A stretch of DNA of 64,000 bases, taken from the NCBI GenBank assembly GCA_949752735.1, contig OX457036.1, forward strand, positions 18,288,933 through 18,352,932, written 5' to 3'. The DNA comes from Lumbricus terrestris (Eukaryota; Annelida; Clitellata; Crassiclitellata; Lumbricidae). The translations under genes were made by a program, and so were the position numbers. Every line of letters begins with the position of its first letter. The first letter of the stretch is position 1. Below the pieces are notes generated by a model. It had not been told where the DNA came from and did not search any database. It worked only from the letters and a program-made list of their open reading frames with translations. Of this stretch, positions 22,787 to 33,266 are shown piece after piece.

Positions 22787-22812
22787 AGAGGAGGAGGAGG
22801 AGAGAGAGAGTT
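22589..22812. repeat. Long GA (CT) microsatellite
   Basis: About 220 bases of near-pure GA dinucleotide with two GGGGG/GGAG interruptions and a terminal GGA cluster. It gives an artefactual Arg-Glu open frame. Confidence 0.97.
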
Positions 22813-23707
22813 CTATACGCTGCTCAAACCTGGTTGAAACTTCGGCCTACATCGTAGCCTATGCGCAATTGCGCATACCACGTGTACAGTAAACACGAAA
22901 ATGCCAATCGCTACTCAAGTACTGAGCGCAGGGCACCAGATTATTTAGAAGCTCTTCAGCTGACGTCAATGGTGACCGCCGCTCTCTTCGCATGTTTTAG
23001 CAATAATATTTAGAACGACTTCACAAATCACAATCTCTTATAAAAGCCTCTTCACGTTGCGGTCGGACGCCACAGAAACCATGGGTATGTAATAGGCCTA
23101 CTCTCAGGCGACTCTGTAAATATACTATACATTAGTATACAAGTCTACATGATGTCAACTCGGCCGCAGCCACACGAGCGCGTGCAAACACCTCCTCCAA
23201 CACACGCGCGCGCGCACGCACACGGGCGCGCTCGTATGAAAGCGGTATATCGGTAAAGTCAGCTGCGGTTTTTATTCTTATAAGGTTCTATGACTCTATT
23301 AAGACAAACGCTAATAATTTGTATGTGCATCAAGCGACGGTGATCGAGGTAGGTTTACGCGTGTTGCCGCACATATTATGAATGGAGCGGGTGTCTGTCT
23401 CCGGATTGAGATTAGGCCTATAGCTGAATTGAACTGTTTATCGCAGCTAAATATTCAATAATATTCAACAATTGCTATATGCCTATCAGTCGACCGTCGA
23501 TCTAACGGGTTACTGCTGGGGTCCATGAAGTCGAGGTGAACGCGAATAGAAGAAGTGCTAACAACAAGAAGACGGTAATCACGGAAAGTCATAAACAGAG
23601 GTAGACCTATAAACTAAATCTATAAAATTTAATTATTAGTCGAGATATTGTTATGTTCCCAATTTTTATATAGACCTAGCAACATAATATAGTTTAGACT
23701 GGTCATG
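22813..23707. other. Intergenic DNA, no gene recognised
   Basis: Moderately GC-rich, with CG-rich runs near 23165-23235 and TAGGCCTA-like motifs. No coding signal or element ends were recognised. Confidence 0.5.
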
Positions 23708-23715
23708 TACGGTCC

Positions 23716-23921
23716 CAGGGCTGTTTTTAAGGAATTTTTAGAACTGCACATCCTCTTCTCTCCTTTCTTATCCTCCATGGTAAATTACTCCCAATCTGAG
23801 GAAAATGACCTATTTTTTACTAGTTTTAACTGCGCGGAACGTGACGGAAGTGCTTCTACAACTGCACTAATCCATTTAGAACTGCACATTTTGTGTAGAA
23901 CTGCACGTTAAAAAAGCCCTG
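23716..23921. mobile_element. hAT-type MITE (206 bp)
   Basis: Ends CAGGGCTGTTTTTAAGG and GTTAAAAAAGCCCTG; flanks TACGGTCC and TACGGTCA match 7 of 8. The interior GTAGAACTGCAC motif links it to the element at 15743-15999. Confidence 0.88.
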
Positions 23922-24023
23922 TACGGTCAACAGAAATGGTGGCACCTATAGTGACCTAGTCCGATATTTGGATCGCGCACGTAGGCTACATAATTAGCCT
24001 ATGTCCCGGGAACTAGGTGTGGA

Positions 24024-24611
24024 CATGGGCGCCCGCAGCATAGGTCAAGGGGGGTCGCGTGACCCCCCCTGGAAATCATGACAAGTTATTGATAATAGCA
24101 CTTTCTGGAAAAAATGTCAGTGGTAATACGGGAATAGAGGCCCATGTACGCGGTCTTTTACTCCGCCAACTTTTGGTGTAGACCTATATATATTGTGGTT
24201 ATCTCTACATGCTGGGCACTGCTGGAACTCGTTACTCAGTCATATCAGGGAGTCATTGTGGCGGGGGGGAGGATGACCACGATATGGCTTGTGTCGGTCA
24301 GTCTCTGCAGTCTGAACTAAATCCTGTAGCCTCTTTGATATACGATACGCAGAGTCACAAACTCATAATTTATGTGGTGTCTGGCACTGTCATTAGAGAC
24401 GACTTGGGGGTGTTTGAGATATCTTGGGTCGGAGCCAGGGTGCTGGCGATGGACAGGGACGAGTGGAGGAGATGCGTTGCCCGATGCACAGACCTGCACG
24501 GGAAGGACTCAGTGGCCTACTGAGGCACTGTCAGTTTAGGCAAAGACCTCTGGATAATTAACTCAAAAGACGTACAGGCTATTTTCGCCCTCTCAATAGG
24601 CTATATATAGG

Positions 24612-24652
<41 letters not shown>

Positions 24653-26428
24653 CACAAGCCAGTAGTTTAAAGTTATATATATAAATAAAAATAAATAAAT
24701 AAAATAAAAATAAATAAATAAATATATACAATTATACATCTGTAGTCTATGACCTATGAGCCGTTTACCACGGAGTATATGTACCCCAACTGTCGTCTGA
24801 CACGGAGCGGAGCGTATACATTATATAGGCCCAGTGGAATGCCTTTCATCCCCCCACCCCACCCCACCCCAACACCGACGACTTGTGATAACCAATAAGG
24901 CCGCACATGTCGGACGAACTTAATGGAGAGTTGAAAGATGAGATACACAGGACTAACTGCGACAGATGAGGGCATGGCTAATAAAAGTGGGGAGAGCGAA
25001 TTATTAGCAGTGGCTTCTATCCCTGCAGGGCGGGCGCAACTTGTTCCAAGTGAAAAACGGAGAAGGGGACAGAAATGAGTCAAACCCACACGTCTGGAGA
25101 GGCAAGAGCGGTCTTAGAGTGGAAGGCCGGCCCGGGAGTGGGGAAGGAGAGGGCTTGAGTAGAGAAAGGAATCGGATCCTGATGATTATAGTTCCTTCAG
25201 CACTGGAGAGTAGAAGACTGTAGACATGGTGTCCAGTTGATAACCGGTCGAGCCGTTATGATATCCGCACGATCTGACGACAATGGAGCAGTACCCGAAA
25301 CGACACATTGAATTCACAGACGAAGTCTTCGAACTGTCATCAATATGGCCTATACTAGTAGGCTACTACAGAATGCTACGCCAGTCATCAGCCCTCCAAT
25401 CGCACACCAGTCCGCCACCGCCCCACGGTAGGCCAGGCCTATTATGTGACGTCTATTGAATTGGAATTCGCAGATGTAATTATTTTTTTAATGTAGTGAT
25501 TGGATAAACTTTACTTTTCCTGGAATCATTTCTTTCTTTGAACACTGTTTCTTTCTCGTTGATAATTATAAAAAAACTAGTAGCTAGTGATGAGTGAGTC
25601 CATAATAATTATTATGAACTCACTCATCATTAGATATTTGTTTTTTCCAAATCAAGTCCTTTCTGTTTCGTCTTGGCTCAGTGGATTGGGAACACCTCTG
25701 TGCATGCTTCCTCACAGGTCACTAAACAGTTTTCCGGAATGAGTGCATGAGTGAATAGTATACTTATATATTAATATGATTATACATTATATAATTTATA
25801 TGTGTGTGTGGCTAAGGCTATGTTTCGATATATGTTATGCCTGGCATCAGGGACCAGAGGTTTCCCACATAATGATAATAGTGCAAGCTTATAGTGCATG
25901 CAGTATGCAATGTTACTCTATTAGCTGTTATTAATGACAAATGAATGTATGCTAAGTATTTTAGTATTTGTTGTAACATATTGTACACAATATATATACT
26001 CAAAAAGAATTCCTCAATACTGAATCAAACATAAATAAGAACAGGAAGAAAAGAGGTCTGATCATTCAACTCCAGTTTCTTGCACATGTATAAAATTGTT
26101 TCTAGCAATCTGGCCAAGTTTTGCTCCCTGAAATATTTTCTGTACCCCGGAAAAAAGAAATGATGCCCCTGGTACTGTCAGTCCGTTGCTAGTGCCATAG
26201 CTTTTTTCTATGAATATATACATGAATTATATATGCCGTAAGTCATAGTCGGAAACTGTTGAAAATTTGTTGGTCTCATCGCAGAAGACTCGTAAATAGT
26301 GATGTCCGTAATATTGAGACAATTGTGATTGTGTGAGTTGCTCCGTTTTTAATATCATGTTTTATATATTAACTCTCCCGGCCATGATCGACTGACCCCC
26401 CCTGCAAAAAATCCTGCGGGCGCCCATG
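24024..26428. mobile_element. Large non-autonomous hAT-type element (2405 bp)
   Basis: Ends CATGGGCGCCCGCAG and CTGCGGGCGCCCATG are perfect inverted repeats with an exact 8-bp duplication GGTGTGGA (24016-24023, 26429-26436). No transposase was recognised inside. It carries a TA tract near 24613-24650, a palindrome at 25588-25629 and an unplaced 104-codon open frame at 24209-24523. That frame's end (AMDRDEWRRCVARCTDLHGK) resembles a LINE C-terminus. Confidence 0.88.
25588..25629. repeat. 42-base near-perfect palindrome
   Basis: Two 21-base arms with no spacer match at 20 of 21 positions; the centre is ATAATAATTATTAT. It lies inside the large hAT-type element. Confidence 0.9.
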
Positions 26429-26436
26429 GGTGTGGA

Positions 26437-27427
26437 CCTTCTGGTAACTGGCTCTTCCAATCAGTTCACGCGGGCGAAGGTCGACGCTGATGCCAGCAGG
26501 GTGAGAATTGCCGGGGTTGGGGGTTGGTTGGTTGGTGGTTTCAACCCGTTTGCGAGCGTCATATCAACAGCGCCAAGCCCCACCACAATAATATTATTAT
26601 AGTCAATTATTTATTTAAATCATTATAGGTTGAACGCATACACGTACAGTCTTGTACTGAGGCGATGTACGTGTTTAAATTGCTTCTAAACGTCTGTAAT
26701 AAAATTTCGTTATTTGTCAGTGTGTCTGTCTGTGTGTGTGTCCTAGGGCCTAGGCCTCTAGATCTGTCCGTGTATCTGTTTATCTCGTGTCTAACGGATC
26801 TAAGTGTTGGCCTAGGCCTACACTGATAGGCTGCTGCATCAACTTATTGATTTCCCATGATTTCCACTTAATTAACCTATCGACAAAGGTCAAAGGTCGG
26901 CGATGATTGACGGGCGCACTTGTAACATGCAAGGCCACTGACCACTCGAATTACGACGACCTCAGTAAACCCTTCGCTTTGCTGCTGCTGTACTGCTCTT
27001 TAATTGCATGGACGTGTACGAACAGATGAATGGCCTACGCTTGCCGTCAGTGTGTATTTAATACTTCAGCGTCTCTTCTAGTCTTTCTACCTAGCTGTTC
27101 TTGCTGCATGTTTGTGCGCATGTATGTTGGTGTGCATGTGTAACAGTGTAACTACATGTGTGCGCCCATAAGCTCCAGTAGATAAGACACTATTCATCGG
27201 TGGGTCTATTATATATATATAATATATATATATATATTATATAATATGTATATTTTAGACCTGTAATATATTAGCCTATAGGTCGTAAACAGCTGTACAG
27301 TGCACACGTTTAGCCTACTTTTAATTGAAAAATCGTCTTTTATATAGCGTATTACAGGTACGCCGAGATTCTCCGTATACGGTGCTTCCGGTACACGTCA
27401 TAATTGTCTGCATTTGAAGAGCAGACG
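26437..27427. other. Intergenic DNA upstream of an unrecognised ORF
   Basis: Contains GT-rich and TAGGCCTA-type runs and a TA-rich stretch near 27210-27250. No coding or repeat family was identified. It could hold a promoter for the following ORF, but no element is clear. Confidence 0.4.
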
Positions 27428-28186
27428 ATGGAATCTATCGGTTGCAGTGAAGTATATGATGACGTAGTCTATGATGACAGACAACGGTCGATTAAATCAG
27501 CGTCTTCTATAGACAGTCACCAAAATGGCGGCGATCGACCTCATTCAAACCGCAGTCATCGCCGACATAGTCGCCATTCCAGTAGACTTTCAGTTTCAAT
27601 CGCCGATGAGGACAGTCGACTCCCAACGCCTGTACCCTCATCCAAACCAGACACCACAGCGAAGAGGGATTCTCTGGTCCCATTGTCTACGCGCGAAACC
27701 TTGTCGTCTGCCGCCTCGCTATCGACAGTGAGTCACCGACGCCAGACGGTTGGCGGGAAACTGGGGTTTATTTCCTTTGAGGACATCCTCGGTGACATCA
27801 TTTCCCTCTGCCCGCAGATGACGTCATGGCTGAACGACAGTCTAGACAACGTCGTCTGCGTCGATTTCGATCTGGAATCTTCGAAAGAGAGAGCGCTTCC
27901 CGCCTTTTACTACGCCAACACGTCATTACAGGCAACCGGGACTGCTACAGCTGCAGTGCGTGGCGCCAAAACCAGCAGACCGTCAACCGTGGCCACGTCG
28001 GTCGACCCGGATAATATTAATAAGAGAGATAATTTCGACGGTTCTTGTGCTGCCTCACCGCGGCCAACGCCTTCAGGGAGACGTCGTACAAGAAATAAGC
28101 AATCTATGTTGCCTGCAGATGACGACTACAGATGCTTCGCTAGGTCACCGTCTAGTTTACGCGTTGTTTATGAACCTGACTTTTAA
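27428..28186 (+). CDS. Hypothetical single-exon protein (252 aa)
   Basis: The frame is open from ATG to TAA, with a TAA 27 bases upstream of the Met, and has balanced, protein-like composition. I do not recognise a family. Residues about 5-20 are acidic with two YDD motifs, and 25-60 are Ser/His/Arg-rich. Residues about 105-145 hold a more ordered hydrophobic segment (KLGFISFEDILGDIISLCPQ then MTSWLNDSLDNVV). The rest is Ser/Thr/Arg-rich and likely disordered. No signal peptide or membrane segment was seen. It ends 35 bases before a hAT-type target duplication. It could be an intronless gene, an exon of an unseen gene, or a retrocopy. Confidence 0.45.
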   Translation: MESIGCSEVYDDVVYDDRQRSIKSASSIDSHQNGGDRPHSNRSHRRHSRHSSRLSVSIADEDSRLPTPVPSSKPDTTAKRDSLVPLSTRETLSSAASLSTVSHRRQTVGGKLGFISFEDILGDIISLCPQMTSWLNDSLDNVVCVDFDLESSKERALPAFYYANTSLQATGTATAAVRGAKTSRPSTVATSVDPDNINKRDNFDGSCAASPRPTPSGRRRTRNKQSMLPADDDYRCFARSPSSLRVVYEPDF

Positions 28187-28228
28187 GCCATGGATCAGTA
28201 AAAAACCGGTTTCTATAATGTATAAGCC

Positions 28229-29345
28229 CATGGGCGCCCGCACATAGGGGCAAGTGGAAAATTGACAATTATTTTTTAATTACTACTTTTGGTGTTAAAG
28301 AAAAAAATTCCATTGAAATACTAATGTTACGAATGATACTTCAGTGAAAGTCTCAAATTTAAGTGTAGAAATCTCTCTAGAAAATAAAAAGCTCTTAAAT
28401 TTTCTGCCCTGCATGTTTTCAAGCTCTTGCTGAAAATGGTAACAATAACTTTTAACCTTCCTGCAGGTGCCCATTCAAATAGTACTCCTATCAATTAAGG
28501 CCTACTTGTCTGGAATCTCGCTGTAGGCTAATGCAATTTTTCACAACTGCACAAAATTAATTGTCGATAAAATTACACGAATTTATCAACAGCCCATTGA
28601 CATTAAGTCAGAGAGATCTACATATACACCAGCGTTATGGAATCAAGTCTGCTTTTAAGTCAGGTTGCATTTTGTCCATTTTGCATGCTGCCAGTACAGA
28701 ATTTAGGTAGGTCAAGCTGTAAAGAAACTTGAATAATTGGCTCTGGTTATCACACCTTGAGATTTTCTCCCAAGACCAAGTCTGTTCAAAAGAATCGATT
28801 CTTCTGATCCTCGGGATCCTTCACCTTCCTAAACGCCACCTGCATCAACATCTGACCCACTGGCTACCAGACTCGGACCTCTTACTTGACTACCCTTTGA
28901 ACAGCCTGCTGATTCGATGCAGCGCTTCTGAATAAGCTGGTGCCCTACAATTGACTTTGGAGTGGCACTTTAGAAGTTTAGAAATTATGATTAAAATATA
29001 GAAGTGACTTAATTGATGGAGCACTTGCCTCTTTAAAACTGATTCCTGTTTTTTGTTCATTTATTCATTCATTCATATAGCGCCCCTTCAAAAACCTACT
29101 TTTTGACATTCTACTTTTGATTTTTTAATAAATTTCTTCGCACTAAGAAAACTATTCATATCGAAAATGATAGGCCTACACAAAATGAAACTGAGAAATA
29201 TGCATTAAGAAACCTCTTTGAAAAATACCCGTGTTCTCACTTCCCATCTTTGAAATTTTTAAGCTGTTGCGACTAAGAAATTTAACCGTGACCATCTTAA
29301 ACATTTAGCCCCCTCCCTTGCAAAAATTTTCTGCGGGCGCCCATG
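28229..29345. mobile_element. Non-autonomous hAT-type element (1117 bp)
   Basis: Ends CATGGGCGCCCGCAC and CTGCGGGCGCCCATG, with an exact 8-bp duplication TATAAGCC. It belongs to the family of 24024-26428 and 15510-16044. The interior has a reverse SINE-tail block (TAGCGCCCCTTCAA) near 29078. Confidence 0.92.
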
Positions 29346-29353
29346 TATAAGCC

Positions 29354-29829
29354 TGATATATTATTTGAAAGTAAATTGAAACATCAAAATAAAAGACAAA
29401 GGGGATGAAAGAAGAAGGTTATCGTAACTAAGTGACATAATTAAGCAAAAGTATGAAACGAATTAAGACCGAGCGCCCAGACGTGGGATCGCTTCCTGTC
29501 ACCTTCACAAAGATCCACTGCATGTGCACTTTCCCTGCGTCAGACGGTGTTGGTAAGCAGAGCAATAGGACGACGACGCCTTGCACGGCTGCCACCGTGT
29601 CATCTTAACAAAATAGCTGTACTTTTTCCCAGTGCTTATAAGAGTGGCCTAAGACTTCAATAAATACACGCAATACTTTTAAAAATATTTTTAGGAGAGT
29701 TTCTACACTGTAATGGTACCTTTGAAGATGCCATTTTAGCAAAATAACCCCATTATTTTAGCACTGATAAAAAGTGTTTATGGATTTCTGGTCGACGTAG
29801 GCCTAATCTCTGCAAGCTTGCAATAGGCT
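29354..29829. other. Intergenic DNA
   Basis: No coding signal. It contains one copy of the recurrent GCCTTGCAYGGYTGCCA motif near 29578. Confidence 0.5.
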
Positions 29830-30016
29830 CAGTGGTGGCGCCAGGGGGGCTGAAGCCTCCGGAAGAAATTTTCTTTTTTCATCCGCCAAAATTTCTGACG
29901 ACCTTTTTGAATTAGTGATCTGGTCGAAAATCGTGTGGAAATGTTTCTTTTAGCATGTAAAAACCCGGATGGCCTTAGGAGGGGCTTTGCCTTTGTGATA
30001 GGGAGCGCCGCCACTG
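29830..30016. mobile_element. hAT-type MITE (187 bp)
   Basis: Ends CAGTGGTGGCGCCAGG and GAGCGCCGCCACTG. The interior is similar, in opposite orientation, to the MITE at 5947-6220. Flanks AATAGGCT and AATATTAT share only part of a duplication. Confidence 0.78.
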
Positions 30017-31692
30017 AATATTATACAATCATACAATAACCTCTCTAGTCGTCGTATCCTACTTTTCTCTCCATTGCATTGATTTAATGCTTGCTGAAAC
30101 CAAATGGGAGCACGTTCTATGCACTTTTGAAATGGGGAGGGACCATGGCCGGATTTCCCCCCCCCCCTGGATCCGCCCCTGATTTGAGATCAATCCGGGA
30201 CACGGGATGCACAGGGCCGATTCCGGGACTCTCCCGGCGAATCTGGGGCGGTTGGCAGCAGTGGCGGTTCTAGACTTTTTAGACTGGGGGGGCTAAAAAT
30301 TGCATTAGCCCCTCCCGTCCCATAGATGTATATGTTTACGCAGTTGAGTGTGCTGGTCCCCGTTGCCCGTTTCAGCAATATATTCACATAAAAAATGATA
30401 TTAGGCTATCTGACTGACATTCCATAGGCCTAAGTAGAATGATTTCTAAAGTACACAATTTTTAATGAATGAAAAGAATGAACGAATGAATAAATAAGTT
30501 TTTTACTGCACAAAACTTATGTCCATGAGTTACAGTTACAATGATGAATCAAGAACAGTGCAACAGGTTCTGAGAAAGACTCGTACCTCAATTCTATCTT
30601 TGAGGATTTACGATTAACACATCGAAGAAAAATGTATCATGTTTAACTTTTGTCAAAACCAATATTTTTAGCTTTTCTAAAAGACAGTACAAAAGGCTTA
30701 AGAGGACAGTTTTTGTATGCCCTGCCAAAGGGTGTCTAAAGAATGTTATATGTCATCTTCTGAAGAATCCACAGAGCACAAATGTTGCATGTTCAACTTG
30801 TCTGTTGCACTGCACTTGATTCATTATTGTAACTGTAACACTTGTTTTGAGCAAATAACTCATGTCTAAACAAGTTTACAAACAAAATAGCTTCAATTTA
30901 TTTATTTGCAGGTTCGCAGAGCACTTTTTCACATGTCAGGTTGCGAAAAAGAACAGTAGTCTTTCTTGAAAATGATCTTTTGAATGTGACACCTCCATGT
31001 ATAAGCTTAGTAGGCCTAAAGATTTTCTAGAGTACCAGTGTCATTTTTTAGGCTTCCTTCCATAACAAAACTTTGTTTATATCATCCCATCCCACGTAGA
31101 TTCATTGCCATTTTACATACCTGCTGTAGCATTATCATTGCCGTCGAAAACTTCATCGTTTAACTCATCAGCTTTTCTCTTTTCAATTCTCACAATGAAT
31201 TTATTCATTTATAATGATGTACACATGTGCGTGCTCCAAGCTGGTTCTAGTACACACTGTCCAGCTTGCACATATGCGCATATATGCAGTATACTGTACA
31301 CTATAATAGTACACCTGGGATCTTATCTGACCTGGCCTTGTCTGACCATCTGTGCTGCTGATGCTGGGGCCTGTGGCCGCCCCGCTGTCATCGTGAGCTA
31401 AGGATGAAGCTGGTGTCACTACGGCATGCAGGGTCATTAAGAGCTGGCGTATGACTTAATCTCAGCCGCTGAAGCCGTTATTAGTTCTTCACTTTCGCTT
31501 GAACATCCCATGGGTCCTCTGTAGTCGAAGAGCAGCTATTAGTATAGATAAACATGTGCTTGTGTCTGAGCACTCTTATTGAAGCAACAGTGCAGGGGTA
31601 TGTGAAAGGTGATAATTATTGCTGTGTTACAGTGCCAAAGCTTCACCGAACAGCATCTAAGAATTAGCGAATTAGAAGACCTTGGTGCCAAC

Positions 31693-32926
31693 TGTAGCGT
31701 ATTAAATCGCTATTATCTATCAAACTAACTTGTCTGATATTATATGTTAATTCTAAGTAGGAGTTAAGCTAGATAATTTAGTTGGCGTGTCTAGATTAAT
31801 AATTTGGCGTCTAGTGGATTAGTAACTAGGAGACCACGAATCTTGCGTACATGAGCGAGGCAGTCATGGTGACGTCAAGCGGTTACTACGGACGCTTACG
31901 TAAGCGAAAACATTTGCATTGACGCGTAACCAATTAAAAGCATCGAAATGAGCGTAACGGACAGAATTGAATGGAAACAGCCACGTCATTGAAATTCGAC
32001 ATAAACGGTTGATTCCTTACATGAACATTGAGAAAGATGGTTGTTCAGTTGTGGCTGGCAATTCATTTGAAGTTTATTCAATGGTGAGGATGATGATTAT
32101 GCTCGTATCTGGTCGTAAAACAGTACGAGGCATTCGTGTGAGAGTAGAGGCGATTTAGAAATTCGAAGTTGCGAACTCTAACGTCCGTGAAGTCTACATT
32201 GTGATCGTGACGGTTGGTGAGACGATATTCGTGTGTTGAGAAACGATTTTGGGCTCGTTATCTCTGGTTGACATTTCAAGGTCATTTTCAATTGGGAAGG
32301 AAATTCTCATTGGTTGGAGTGTGATAATTTGATGCTACGGAAGTATTGAATATTGTCTTGTCTGGTATTCGATCTGGATTCCACAGCTTGGCAGTATCTC
32401 ATTATCCTTCTTCAAATATAGCACGAGGTTGCTTATCTTCATTCAGTGAATCTACGGAGAATCAGCAGAACTATTTCTTCAAATATAGCACAGGGTTGCT
32501 TATCTTCATTCAGTGAATCTACGGAGAATCAGCAGAACTATTTCTTCAAATATAGCACGAGGTTGCTTATCTTCATTCAGTGAATCTATGGAGAATCAGC
32601 AGAACTATTTCTTCAAATATAGCACGGGGTTGTTTATCTTCATTCAGTGAATCTATAGAGATCTACAGAACTATTTCAAGACCGTTTACACTACAGAAAC
32701 GACATGTCATATATCTCAACTGTGGAGCACAGATAAGCTAAAAGATAATTATAATTAGTGATACGCCAAATAAGTAAATAGGAATATTGCGTAATTGTAT
32801 TGTGTATTTAATAGTTTCAATTATATCATACATTTATAAAGAATTGGTGTCTCTTTGAACAGATCATTTAAATGCAGTACATTTTCAATTACCCGCTAAA
32901 ATAAGCATAAAAACGGAGACGTTACA
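31693..32926 (+). repeat. 5' LTR (1234 bp)
   Basis: Starts TGTAGCG and ends GTTACA. It contains four 67-bp tandem units and a TTTATAAAG near the 3' third that could be the TATA box. Inferred from comparison with the 3' copy. Confidence 0.96.
32408..32676 (+). repeat. 67-bp tandem repeat (x4) in the 5' LTR
   Basis: Units start TTCTTCAAATATAGCAC at 32408, 32475, 32542 and 32609, differing at a few bases. Repeated U3 units often act as enhancers in retroelements; that role is inference. The same array recurs in the 3' LTR at 38421-38689. Confidence 0.95.
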
Positions 32927-32928
32927 AA

Positions 32929-32946
32929 TGGGGGCTCGTCCGGGAT
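32929..32946 (+). promoter_or_regulatory. Primer-binding site, tRNA-Pro type
   Basis: TGGGGGCTCGTCCGGGAT lies two bases after the 5' LTR. It equals the complement of the tRNA-Pro 3' end, the primer known from murine gammaretroviruses. Confidence 0.9.
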
Positions 32947-33266
32947 AACAATTGACAATATTATTGTTGATTAGATTGAACTTTACTGACATTTATATTG
33001 AAGAGACAAAACTGATTAAAATGCAGATCTATTTGGAAATTGTTAAGCATAACGCAACGCCAGCGCAGCGCGTGTATTGATTTAAGCATTAGAGTCGGTG
33101 CGATAATCCTTATTGCGTAACATACACCAGAGATTGTATCACGTTCAGAGGGCGCACTAGTGTGACGCTTAATAATTTTAATAATTATTATAAGCGAGTG
33201 TGAAGTTGTATAGCGCATATTAGAGCGTTAAATTTATTACTACTTGACAAAAGTGAGTAAGTAAGA

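Noticed and set aside
22472..22837. 121-codon Arg-Glu ORF
   Set aside because: Translation of a GA microsatellite.
31967..32158. 63-codon ORF present in each LTR
   Set aside because: Short, lies in probable U3 and has no recognisable features; identical in both copies only because the LTRs are.
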